A stretch of 8,459 nucleotides of DNA. Source: Deltaproteobacteria bacterium. Its GTDB lineage: Bacteria; Desulfobacterota; JADFXK01. Both the position numbers and the translations under genes were made by a program. Location of the stretch: NCBI GenBank assembly GCA_015233285.1, contig JADFYA010000142.1:1-8459 (forward strand). The letters are read 5' to 3'. The notes under the pieces are model-generated. The model ran no database searches and had not been told where the DNA came from. It saw nothing but the letters and a program-made list of their open reading frames with translations. This document shows, in pieces, positions 1 through 6,280 of this stretch (within the stretch, counting starts at the first letter, position 1; each line of letters begins with the position of its first letter).

Positions 1-2255
1 ATCTCACCCAGAGCCCCGGCCGCGGCGGCCCGGACTCGCCAATCCGAATTTTGAAGCAGCTCGATCAATGGGTTAACCGCTCGGGGGTCTTGAAATTTCC
101 CCAAAGTTTCGGCAGCCAACACCTGGATAGACCAATTGTTGTCAGATAGCCGGTCGATGAGCGGAACTACCGCCCGATGGTCATTAATCATACCCAAAGC
201 CTGTATGGCGGATGCCCGAACCTGATGGTTCAGATCTCGAGTAGCTGCGATCAAGGAGTCGATGGCCCGATGAGCTTTTAGCCTGCCGATGACTTGGGCG
301 GCATAATGACGTTCCCCGGCATCCTGGTCTTGGAGAATGGCTTCCAGGGGTGCGGCGGCCCGGCCGTCATGGATGTTGCCCAAGGCAATCATAGCCGCCA
401 CCCGGAGGTCCGGATACTTGCTTTTTAAGATGTCAATCAATGGCGGGACGGCGCTGGCGTCTTTTATATGCCCCAGAGCCTCGGCCGCCCGTTGCTGCAC
501 TTCCGGGTATTCAAGGTCTGTTGAAGCTGCATAGGGGTACTTGGATTTGAGCAGGTCAATCAAGGCTCCGGTTGCCTGGCGTGCTCTCAGTCGGTCCAAG
601 GCCCCGACGGCACTCCGCCTGACCATCCAGGTTTTGTCCCGGAGCGTCTGGATCAGCGGTCCCACGGCCCTGGCATCTCTGATGGCCCCAAGGGAATCAG
701 CCGCCTTGGCCCGAATTCGCCAATTCTTATCTTTCAACAACCCAATTAGGGAGTCAACCGATCGAGGGTCTCTGATTTCTCCCAGCGCCTCGGCCACGGC
801 GGTTCTGACTTGCTGATCTTCATCTTGGAGGGCGGCCAGCAACGGTTCCGTCACCTGAGGAGATATGATGCTTTTTAAGATCAGGGCCGCGTTGGCTCTG
901 GTTGTCGGTTGTTGCTGCCTGTCATTTAGGACGGCCGAGACCCTGGTGACCAGATCCTGGGCCCCGTATCTGCCCAAAACTTTGGCGGCGACCGTCCGAA
1001 GCTCATAATCAGTGCCGGTCAGAGCCACATTCAATAGGGAGTCGATAGCCTTAACATCTTTGATTTTCCACAATGCCTCCATCGCTTGTTTCTGAACCCA
1101 GCCATATTCATCGGTCAGTAATTCAATCAAGGGGCCGACAGCCCTGACGTCGGCAATCCGGCCCAGGAGGCCGGCGGCTTTCCAGCGAATGTCAGGATCG
1201 GTGCTCTTTATAGAATCGATCAAAGTCGTAACTATTTGAGGTGGCTTTATCTTTCCCAACGCCTCGGCCGCATTTTCTCCCGACTGGCCCCGGTGGTTCA
1301 TCATGGCCTGGAGCAGGGCCGGCACGGCTTTCAAGTCGCCGATGGCTCCTAAGGCCCAGGCGGCATTTTCACGGGTATCAGGGTCATCGTCGTTTAGGGC
1401 TGCAATCAAGTAGGGTCCAGCCGTGGCGGCTTTGATAATCCCCAGCGCCTTAGCCGCAGTCTGACGGACAGGGGGGTATTCGTCCTTAAGGGCCACGGTT
1501 AAAGGCCCGGCCGCTCGCGAATCACCGATTTCGCCCAACGATGCGACCGCGTTTTTACGGACAACCGGGTCCTTATCTTTCAGAGCCGCGATCAAAGGCT
1601 CAACAGCTCTGATGTCTTTGATTTTACCCAAGGATTCGGCAGCCTTCTCGCCTAGGACGGCCTGGTTATCATTCAACGCCGCGATCAAAGGCAGCACCGC
1701 CGACGGGTCGGCAATCATCCCCAGGGCCCAGGCGGCGTTGGCGTCATGATATCTGGCCATTTTTTCGGCCAATCTCCCGGCAGCCGGTTGATACCTCATT
1801 TTTCCTAGGATCCATGATGCCTTATGCGAAATTTCCAAATCCTCATCGTCTAAGGCGGCCAGGAGTGGGGTTACCGCTTGTTGGCCGATGTTGGCCAGTG
1901 CCTGAGCTACTTCAATACCTTCAAATTCAAAGTGGAGATTGGGCCAAAACCAAAACCTCCGGCTCCCGCCCAACATATTTATTAGTATCGGCACGGCTGG
2001 AGCGAAGCGTTCCCCCATTTGCCCCAGGCGGAATACGGCGTATTCTCGTTTAACCGGGTTCGGCGAAGACAAGTCGGAAATTTGGTTTCTGATTTCGTCG
2101 GGGAGGTGAAGCTGGATGCTTTTGGGGGCGGCTCTGTGCCCCGGAAAATACCGCGAGCTATAATCCACAACCATCATAAAGAAATAAACGATTAGAAGGG
2201 AAAAGAATATTCCCAACACCACATTTCTAATGCTTTTAAAAAGATACGATAACAT
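1..2255 (-). CDS. Membrane-anchored HEAT-repeat protein, C-terminus cut by window edge
   Basis: I read this frame codon by codon from the ATG at 2255-2253 to the left edge: 751 codons with no stop or frameshift, so the C-terminus lies outside the window. Residues about 10-30 form one strongly hydrophobic helix (VVLGIFFSLLIVYFFMMVV) with K7 and R10 before it, which looks like an uncleaved signal anchor. From about residue 60 the protein is a run of roughly twenty units of about 31 residues of the type AxxALGxIxDxRAVxPLIxxLxD, the hallmark of HEAT / PBS-lyase-like (EZ-HEAT, HEAT_2) repeats. One unit (near 480-540) carries an insertion of several residues, and the units near 841-960 are degenerate. 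Such alpha-solenoids are usually protein-binding scaffolds; I see no catalytic site. By the positive-inside rule the solenoid would face the periplasm, which is inference. A GGTGA at 2265-2261, 5 nt before the ATG, is a modest ribosome site. The phosphatase gene ends 93 bp upstream on the same strand. Confidence 0.9.
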   Translation of the reverse strand, partial: MLSYLFKSIRNVVLGIFFSLLIVYFFMMVVDYSSRYFPGHRAAPKSIQLHLPDEIRNQISDLSSPNPVKREYAVFRLGQMGERFAPAVPILINMLGGSRRFWFWPNLHFEFEGIEVAQALANIGQQAVTPLLAALDDEDLEISHKASWILGKMRYQPAAGRLAEKMARYHDANAAWALGMIADPSAVLPLIAALNDNQAVLGEKAAESLGKIKDIRAVEPLIAALKDKDPVVRKNAVASLGEIGDSRAAGPLTVALKDEYPPVRQTAAKALGIIKAATAGPYLIAALNDDDPDTRENAAWALGAIGDLKAVPALLQAMMNHRGQSGENAAEALGKIKPPQIVTTLIDSIKSTDPDIRWKAAGLLGRIADVRAVGPLIELLTDEYGWVQKQAMEALWKIKDVKAIDSLLNVALTGTDYELRTVAAKVLGRYGAQDLVTRVSAVLNDRQQQPTTRANAALILKSIISPQVTEPLLAALQDEDQQVRTAVAEALGEIRDPRSVDSLIGLLKDKNWRIRAKAADSLGAIRDARAVGPLIQTLRDKTWMVRRSAVGALDRLRARQATGALIDLLKSKYPYAASTDLEYPEVQQRAAEALGHIKDASAVPPLIDILKSKYPDLRVAAMIALGNIHDGRAAAPLEAILQDQDAGERHYAAQVIGRLKAHRAIDSLIAATRDLNHQVRASAIQALGMINDHRAVVPLIDRLSDNNWSIQVLAAETLGKFQDPRAVNPLIELLQNSDWRVRAAAAGALGE

Positions 2256-2281
2256 TCAGATCACCGAGTCAGGTGAATTTT

Positions 2282-2316
2282 GGTTGCTGGTTACTCGTTA
2301 CTTGTTGCTTGTTTAT
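2282..2316. repeat. Degenerate heptanucleotide tandem repeat
   Basis: Five consecutive 7-bp units are visible on the + strand: GGTTGCT, GGTTACT, CGTTACT, TGTTGCT, TGTTTAT. On the minus strand they read as NAGYAAC. They sit in the 93-bp gap between the phosphatase stop and the HEAT start. A second, related period-7 array lies at 6245-6272. The last unit overlaps the -10 of the candidate HEAT promoter. Function is unknown; heptameric short tandem repeats are known from intergenic DNA of several bacterial groups. Confidence 0.75.
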
Positions 2317-2341
2317 AGCTTGAATCATGCTGATTTTTCAA
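2312..2341 (-). promoter_or_regulatory. Candidate sigma-70 promoter of the HEAT gene
   Basis: Read on the minus strand: TTGAAA (2341-2336), an 18-bp spacer, then TATAAA (2317-2312). Each hexamer matches consensus at 5 of 6 positions. Predicted transcription would start near 2305, inside the heptamer array, giving a leader of about 50 nt before the ATG at 2255. It also lies 8 bp beyond the stop of the upstream phosphatase gene, so the HEAT gene could be transcribed both from here and by read-through. Confidence 0.5.
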
Positions 2342-2348
2342 AGAGATA

Positions 2349-3470
2349 TCAAAGATTGAACTGCACGCTGAGTAACGTTAAATCATCTGAAAATCTCAAG
2401 GCATTGGAATAGCGGAGTAAGGCCAGTTGAACCTTGGATAAATGCTCCTGTGAGCCATTGAACCTGATGCGCTTGAGCAACTCCAGGAATCCTTCCTCCC
2501 TAAGACATTCACCGTCGCTATTCATTTCTTCTACAGCTCCATCGGTATAAAACAATAAATGGTCACCGGCATGGAAGGGAACGGAGATATTTTGATAGGA
2601 TACTTTGGCCATCAGGCCCAAGGGGCTCCCGGATGCGTCTAATATTTTTACGCCATCATTGGCTTGAAACAGAAAAGGCGAAGGATGGCCGGCTCCGGCA
2701 TAGGTGATGACTTTCCTTTCCAGATCAATTACGGCATGAATCGCAGTGGCAAAATGATAATCTCGACCCGTCAGGATACTCAATCCCTGATTGACTCTGG
2801 CCAAAAAGGCCGCCGGATCAGCCAAAATGAGCCTGGAATCCTCCCACAGTGACCTTAGTTGCATAGTATACAGAGCAGACGCCACCCCGTGGCCCATGAC
2901 ATCCGCGATCATTAGTCCATACACATCGGGACCGATGCGTTCAATGCGGTAAAAATCTCCACCGACAAATTCTTCCGGGACCTGGCAAACCTGGAACGAT
3001 ATGCGGGGATCCTCTTGCATGGGGGTGTTCATGGCATTATCTTGGATAATCTTGGCCCGCTCCAGATCTTTAATTGCTTGCTCCATATTGCGGAAGACCT
3101 CCACCGCCCCGATAATCTTCCCATCGGCATCCCGTAAGGGGGAAACGGTGACTTGCATAGGAATCCGCCGGCCGTCTTTAGACGTGGCGAACACAAAAAT
3201 AGGTTTCGTACTGGCCTGCCCGGTTGTAATGGACCGGTGGAGAGGGCAGTATTCCTTGCCGCAGAGCTTATGGCCGTCTTTATCCACGTGTTGCATGAAG
3301 TTGTCATAGCAGGTCCGTCCGATAACCTCATCGGCCTGCCAGCCGGTCATCTTTTCGGCCGCTTTATTCCAAAACAGTATTTCCCTTTCTACATTGGTAA
3401 CGTATACACCATCGGCCAGGGAGTCGATGACCATCGCCAAGAATTCGAGGTTGACCAGGCTTAAGTCCAT
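2349..3470 (-). CDS. PAS domain / SpoIIE-type PP2C serine phosphatase
   Basis: The 373-residue product has two parts. Residues about 5-128 form a PAS sensor domain (DGVYVTN, WNKAAEKMTGW, then SPLRDADGKIIGAVEVFRN). A short helical linker (129-150) leads to a SpoIIE/RsbU-like PPM phosphatase (about 155-373). Metal-binding and catalytic motifs are intact: VGGDFY with D172, IADVMGHG with D190, YAGAGHPSPF near 257-266, YTDG with D310, and SDDLT with D362/D363. Proteins of this class dephosphorylate anti-sigma-factor antagonists in partner-switching systems, but no antagonist or anti-sigma gene is visible here. No transmembrane segment is seen, so it is probably cytosolic. The PAS domain contains an unusual set of C54, H61, C70, C75 and H78. 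The ATG is the only usable start after an in-frame TAA; its ribosome site is weak. waaF ends 60 bp upstream. Confidence 0.93.
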   Translation of the reverse strand: MDLSLVNLEFLAMVIDSLADGVYVTNVEREILFWNKAAEKMTGWQADEVIGRTCYDNFMQHVDKDGHKLCGKEYCPLHRSITTGQASTKPIFVFATSKDGRRIPMQVTVSPLRDADGKIIGAVEVFRNMEQAIKDLERAKIIQDNAMNTPMQEDPRISFQVCQVPEEFVGGDFYRIERIGPDVYGLMIADVMGHGVASALYTMQLRSLWEDSRLILADPAAFLARVNQGLSILTGRDYHFATAIHAVIDLERKVITYAGAGHPSPFLFQANDGVKILDASGSPLGLMAKVSYQNISVPFHAGDHLLFYTDGAVEEMNSDGECLREEGFLELLKRIRFNGSQEHLSKVQLALLRYSNALRFSDDLTLLSVQFNL

Positions 3471-3530
3471 GAGAACATAACTTTCATTGAGAATACGATG
3501 TGATATGTTTAGAGCTTCACCAAGGTCCGT

Positions 3531-4595
3531 TTATATATCGTACCGGCCGGACAGGGCCCGGTCCACCGCGGCCAGAACTTCCATCGGCTGGATGAGGTTT
3601 AGGCAATCGTAGGTATTGAGCCGACACGTTTCCTTCTTGCATGGGCTGCAAGGCAGGGCGTGCCGCACCAGCACCAATTTGTCCGTTTTTGGGGCTGTGG
3701 CCAGGTGGTTGGTTGATCCAAACAGCCCCACCACGGGTACATTCAGCGCCCCGGCCACGTGCATCAATCCTGAGTCGTTGGCCACAAAGGCCGCGCACTG
3801 TGAAATTACCGCCATGGCCACTCCTAAATCGGTTCGGCCAATCAGGTTGAAGTCAACCGCGCCGGATTTCCGGGCGATCGCGTCTCCCGTAGCCTCCTCC
3901 CCGGGACTGCCCAGGAGAACCACCTTGGCTCCCAGTTGATGTTTAATCAACCTGACTAACTCGCCAAACCGGTCAGCCGGCCAGCGTTTGGCCGGGCCAA
4001 AAGAAGCCCCCGGACTAACTCCAACCAGTAAGTCTGAATCATGCCAACCCATTTCGGCCAGGGCCGTCTTCCCCGCGGCCAGGTCGGCCATAGCCGGCGT
4101 CAAACTGGGCCTGCGGTCGGTTACTTGAAGCCCCAGGGCCTCGATCACATACAGAAAATAATCCACCTGATGGCCCTGCTTGACGGCTCTAGGGAGCGGG
4201 ACGCCATGGGTCAACAGCATCCCCCGGGCATCGGTTTTAAATCCGGCTCGGATAGGAATTCCGGCTCCCCAGGCCAGGAAAGCGGCGTCAAAGGCGTTTT
4301 GAAGCAGCACCCCCAGGTCGAACCGTTGCCTTCGAAGGGCTTTAATTAAGACCAGGCGGCCCAGCAATCCCCGGTGCCGCCCGATGACGTCATAGTCTAT
4401 TACCTCATCCACCAGTTCACCCGGCCGAAACACGGCTCTAACCCAGGGCCGGGCCACCGCGGTAATGACTGCGGCCGGAAAATTTTCTCTCACGGCCCGG
4501 ACCGCCGGGATGGCCATCACGGCATCCCCCACCCAATTGGGCACCCGGATCATAAGATGGCGGATTGATTGATAAGCTGTCAAGTTATAAGTCAA
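3531..4595 (-). CDS. waaF: ADP-heptose:LPS heptosyltransferase II
   Basis: This GT9-family glycosyltransferase would transfer the second L-glycero-D-manno-heptose from ADP-heptose onto the LPS inner core at the cytoplasmic face of the inner membrane. The N-terminal acceptor domain opens with RVPNWVGDAVMAIPAV, where D24 matches the catalytic Asp region of the family. The C-terminal donor domain shows SPGASFGPAKRWP (194-206), NDSGLMHVAGAL (273-284) and LFGSTN (291-296). A cysteine cluster C316-x2-C319-x4-C324-x6-C331 is typical of the WaaF branch rather than WaaC. The length of 354 residues is normal. The TTG at 4595 has a good GGGAG 5 nt upstream (4605-4601). The ATG at 4553, the more family-like N-terminus, lacks one, so TTG is preferred but not certain. 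A strong candidate promoter lies about 60 bp upstream. The phosphatase gene follows after 60 bp. Confidence 0.93.
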   Translation of the reverse strand: MTYNLTAYQSIRHLMIRVPNWVGDAVMAIPAVRAVRENFPAAVITAVARPWVRAVFRPGELVDEVIDYDVIGRHRGLLGRLVLIKALRRQRFDLGVLLQNAFDAAFLAWGAGIPIRAGFKTDARGMLLTHGVPLPRAVKQGHQVDYFLYVIEALGLQVTDRRPSLTPAMADLAAGKTALAEMGWHDSDLLVGVSPGASFGPAKRWPADRFGELVRLIKHQLGAKVVLLGSPGEEATGDAIARKSGAVDFNLIGRTDLGVAMAVISQCAAFVANDSGLMHVAGALNVPVVGLFGSTNHLATAPKTDKLVLVRHALPCSPCKKETCRLNTYDCLNLIQPMEVLAAVDRALSGRYDI

Positions 4596-4654
4596 GATGA
4601 CTCCCAGGCGATTAGATCTTATGTAAGCAGCAACAGGTGACCTTAAGAACGGGA

Positions 4655-4683
4655 ATTATAATCGTGTCCGGCCACCCGGCCAA
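4655..4683 (-). promoter_or_regulatory. Candidate sigma-70 promoter of waaF
   Basis: On the minus strand TTGGCC (4683-4678) is followed by a 17-bp spacer and a perfect TATAAT (4660-4655). Transcription would start near 4648, giving a leader of about 50 nt before the TTG start of waaF. It is the best promoter-like match in the gap and suggests that waaF, the phosphatase and perhaps the HEAT gene form a unit separate from the AAA+ gene. Confidence 0.6.
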
Positions 4684-4701
4684 ATCTGGTCAGTTGTACC
4701 C

Positions 4702-4789
4702 CAATGTCATTGAGTTAAGGTGCAGAGGGATTGGATCTGATTCTAAAAAAGTTAGCACGATTGTTCGCACGCTTAAGTCAATGTCATTG
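4702..4789. repeat. Inverted-repeat element, copy 1
   Basis: The left arm CAATGTCATTGAGTTAAGG (4702-4720) matches the reverse complement of the right arm GCTTAAGTCAATGTCATTG (4771-4789) at 16 of 19 positions. In addition CAATGTCATTGAGTT occurs as an exact 15-bp direct repeat (4702-4716 and 4779-4793), and the flanks share GTTGTACC (4693-4700 and 4791-4798). A related arm pair occurs at 6170-6229. The core TCAATG-T-CATTGA is itself a palindrome. It could be a MITE-like relic or a protein-binding site; no transposase is near. Confidence 0.55.
4745..4770 (-). terminator. Weak possible intrinsic terminator
   Basis: On the minus strand a 6-bp stem with two G-T pairs (4770-4765 with 4760-4755, loop of 4) is followed, after four bases, by six Ts (4750-4745). 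It lies about 430 bp downstream of the AAA+ stop and upstream of the waaF promoter, so it could separate the two units. The stem is weak and the longer arms of the surrounding inverted repeat would compete with it. Confidence 0.25.
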
Positions 4790-4920
4790 AGTTGTACCTA
4801 ACTGGGGCCGGCTAGTCAATAGCCAAATGCGGCAGTGGCAGAATAGCTAGTGTTGGTTCGGGTTAGCCGTGTCAACTGGTTCATTTCTGCGGGGTCGGTT
4901 GCAGACATAGAGCGGTATCG

Positions 4921-5166
4921 GTGGCCGGGTTGATCGTCGTTTTGGCTGTGGTAGGATTTTTTCTTTTTTATAAATGCCGTCAATGGATCAAGTTAGGTAA
5001 CACCGCCTTGGCCTCCAGTGTGATCATAGTCATGATTTTAGCCGCGCCGATGCCCTCAATGTCACGTCTGACCGGTTCCGCGGCCAAGGTCGTGATGACG
5101 AATATCCTGGATTCGGCAAAGGTACCGGCCGATATGGCCGGCCTTTTGACCTGGCGTGCGAAATGA
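4921..5166 (+). CDS. Doubtful small ORF with hydrophobic N-terminus
   Basis: An 81-residue frame starts at GTG, the only plus-strand candidate in the window. Residues about 3-17 (GLIVVLAVVGFFLFY) could form a transmembrane helix, followed by a second moderately hydrophobic stretch (about 31-43). I recognise no family. No clear ribosome site precedes the GTG, and the frame could extend back to 4867 without any better start. The opposite strand is also open here (4980-5198), so openness alone is weak evidence. It may be a small membrane protein, a relic, or chance. Confidence 0.22.
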   Translation: MAGLIVVLAVVGFFLFYKCRQWIKLGNTALASSVIIVMILAAPMPSMSRLTGSAAKVVMTNILDSAKVPADMAGLLTWRAK

Positions 5167-5199
5167 AAGCCGGGCGGGAAACATGACGCAGGTGACAAG

Positions 5200-6063
5200 T
5201 TATCTGGGCGGCAAATAAGTGGTGGCCTCGTCGCCCAAAATCAGGCGGATGGATTGCTGCAGGGCCTGATACGGATCTATGATGGGTTTATCTCCGCCGA
5301 TGGCTTTGATCTGCCTTTCCGCCAATGATTGCATTAGTTTCATGGCATAGCGGGCGGTATTGATGCCGTCTCTGACGGTATAACGTTCGTCCGCCGCGTG
5401 GGCCAGTTGCAGGAAATCGACGACATAGTTCAGAATCCGGTTATCAGCGAAGGGAAGATTCCGTCTAATAATCTTAAGTTCCTCTTCTCTTTCCGGGAAT
5501 TCGATCCAAATCTGCGGCTGCAAGCGGGAATGGATGTATTCGGGCAGATCGTAAGTGGAGGCGTCGTCATTCATGGTGGCGCACAGTCTAAAGTTGTGAT
5601 GGGCCTTTATCTTGATCCCGGCCACGATGGACTCGACATAACGGCGATGATCCAAAAGCGGCGCTAATGAAGCCCAACTCTTTTCGCTCATCCGATTGCC
5701 TTCGTCTAAGATAACAATTCCGCCCCGGAGCATGGCCGTGACCACGGGACTGGCCACGTAACGAATCTTGCCTTGATCCGACACGACCGGGGTGACCAAT
5801 AGATCTTCCGGCCTGGTGTCCATCGTTGCTTGAAAAATATAAACTTCTTGGTTCAACTTCTTGGCTGCGGCATAGGCCAGAGTCGTCTTGCCGACTCCAG
5901 GTTTCCCCAACAGCCGCGGGTTCAAAGGCACATCATCCTCGCTGACTCGAAGCCAGGCGGCCAGGAGTTGATACATCACTTCATCTTGTCCCACCCAACT
6001 TAACTGAAGTTCATCGGGGTGTGAGAGTTTAAGCTCGACCCCTTCAATACACACAGTTTCCAA
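5200..6063 (-). CDS. MoxR-like AAA+ ATPase (AAA_5 / dynein-related subfamily)
   Basis: The product is 287 residues from the preferred start. Walker A is GKPGVGKTT (53-61, K59), Walker B is GIVILDE (115-121, D120/E121), sensor 1 is ATMN (N165) and a probable arginine finger is R180 in HSRLQP. The sequence RPEDLL near 84-89 and PEYIHSRLQP near 174-183 fit the MoxR/CbbQ/NorQ group, whose members act as remodelling chaperones, often with a VWA-domain partner. No VWA gene is in the window. An in-frame ATG at 6216 would add 51 residues, but that stretch (rich in R, P, H and N) does not look like the family. The TTG at 6063 has GGAGG 6 nt upstream and gives a normal AAA+ N-terminus. There are 217 bp between this start and the regulator stop. 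Confidence 0.88.
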   Translation of the reverse strand: METVCIEGVELKLSHPDELQLSWVGQDEVMYQLLAAWLRVSEDDVPLNPRLLGKPGVGKTTLAYAAAKKLNQEVYIFQATMDTRPEDLLVTPVVSDQGKIRYVASPVVTAMLRGGIVILDEGNRMSEKSWASLAPLLDHRRYVESIVAGIKIKAHHNFRLCATMNDDASTYDLPEYIHSRLQPQIWIEFPEREEELKIIRRNLPFADNRILNYVVDFLQLAHAADERYTVRDGINTARYAMKLMQSLAERQIKAIGGDKPIIDPYQALQQSIRLILGDEATTYLPPR

Positions 6064-6069
6064 AAAATA

Positions 6070-6074
6070 CCTCC
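6070..6074 (-). promoter_or_regulatory. Shine-Dalgarno GGAGG that fixes a TTG start
   Basis: GGAGG at 6074-6070, a 6-nt spacer (TATTTT), then TTG at 6063-6061. This is the best ribosome site in the region and sets the AAA+ start at TTG rather than at the upstream ATG (6216), which falls inside a repeat element. Confidence 0.8.
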
Positions 6075-6169
6075 AAAATATAATAGATCCGGGCGCCGGA
6101 TTGCGTGGTTCGGGCCTAAGTCGCAATCTTTTAAAGATGTTGTGGGGATGAATATTCTTGTTATGGACG

Positions 6170-6229
6170 ATTGACTTAGGAGGCTGAGGCCGTGTCCTTA
6201 AGGTGGCACATATCATGCCTTAAGTCAAT
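6170..6229. repeat. Inverted-repeat element, copy 2
   Basis: The left arm ATTGACTTAGG (6170-6180) pairs with the right arm CCTTAAGTCAAT (6218-6229), with one extra base in the right arm. The right arm continues CTTAAGTCAATGCCAT, close to CTTAAGTCAATGTCAT at 4772-4787. Inside, TTAAGGTGGCA (6199-6209) resembles TTAAGGTGCA (4715-4724) of copy 1. Both copies lie upstream of a minus-strand gene. Confidence 0.5.
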
Positions 6230-6244
6230 GCCATAGATCCGCAG

Positions 6245-6272
6245 CCAGAGCCCAGAACCCGAAACACGCAAC
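6245..6272. repeat. Degenerate heptanucleotide tandem repeat
   Basis: Four 7-bp units on the + strand: CCAGAGC, CCAGAAC, CCGAAAC, ACGCAAC. The array begins 9 bp beyond the regulator stop. The units resemble the minus-strand units of the array at 2282-2316 (such as CAGCAAC), with a shared AAC end, suggesting one repeat family in this genome. Confidence 0.6.
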
Positions 6273-6280
6273 TTTTCCAA

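Larger units (their letters stand above)
4596..5199. other. 604-bp stretch without a confident gene
   Basis: Between the AAA+ stop and the waaF start I see a candidate waaF promoter, an inverted-repeat element with a weak hairpin inside it, and one doubtful plus-strand ORF (4921-5166). In 4800-4920 I recognise nothing: no tRNA, no long ORF and no strong hairpin. No MoxR-associated VWA gene is present, although that is where one might be expected beside a MoxR-like ATPase. Confidence 0.6.

Noticed and set aside
337..1435. Several plus-strand open frames opposite the HEAT gene
   Set aside because: They are antisense to an uninterrupted repeat protein and show no domain or ribosome site.
1..2100. 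Regular DNA periodicity of about 93 bp that might suggest a satellite or CRISPR-like array
   Set aside because: The units vary at DNA level and follow the 31-residue HEAT repeat of an intact coding frame.
4800..4920. Possible tRNA or structured RNA (a GGTTCGGG segment)
   Set aside because: No acceptor stem, anticodon arm or CCA end could be assembled around it.
4980..5198. 72-residue minus-strand frame beginning at a TTG just after the AAA+ stop
   Set aside because: No ribosome site, no recognised domain, and it overlaps another open frame on the plus strand. Not enough to call a gene.
6064..6216. N-terminal extension of the AAA+ ATPase to the ATG at 6216
   Set aside because: The added 51 residues do not resemble the family, the ATG lies in a repeat element without a ribosome site, and a strong GGAGG precedes the TTG at 6063.
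6204..6220. TGGCAC-N5-ATGCC on the plus strand, with GG-N10-GC spacing like a sigma-54 promoter
   Set aside because: It points against all neighbouring genes, into the 3' end of the regulator, lies within the repeat element and has A for T in the -12 TTGC box. Probably coincidence.
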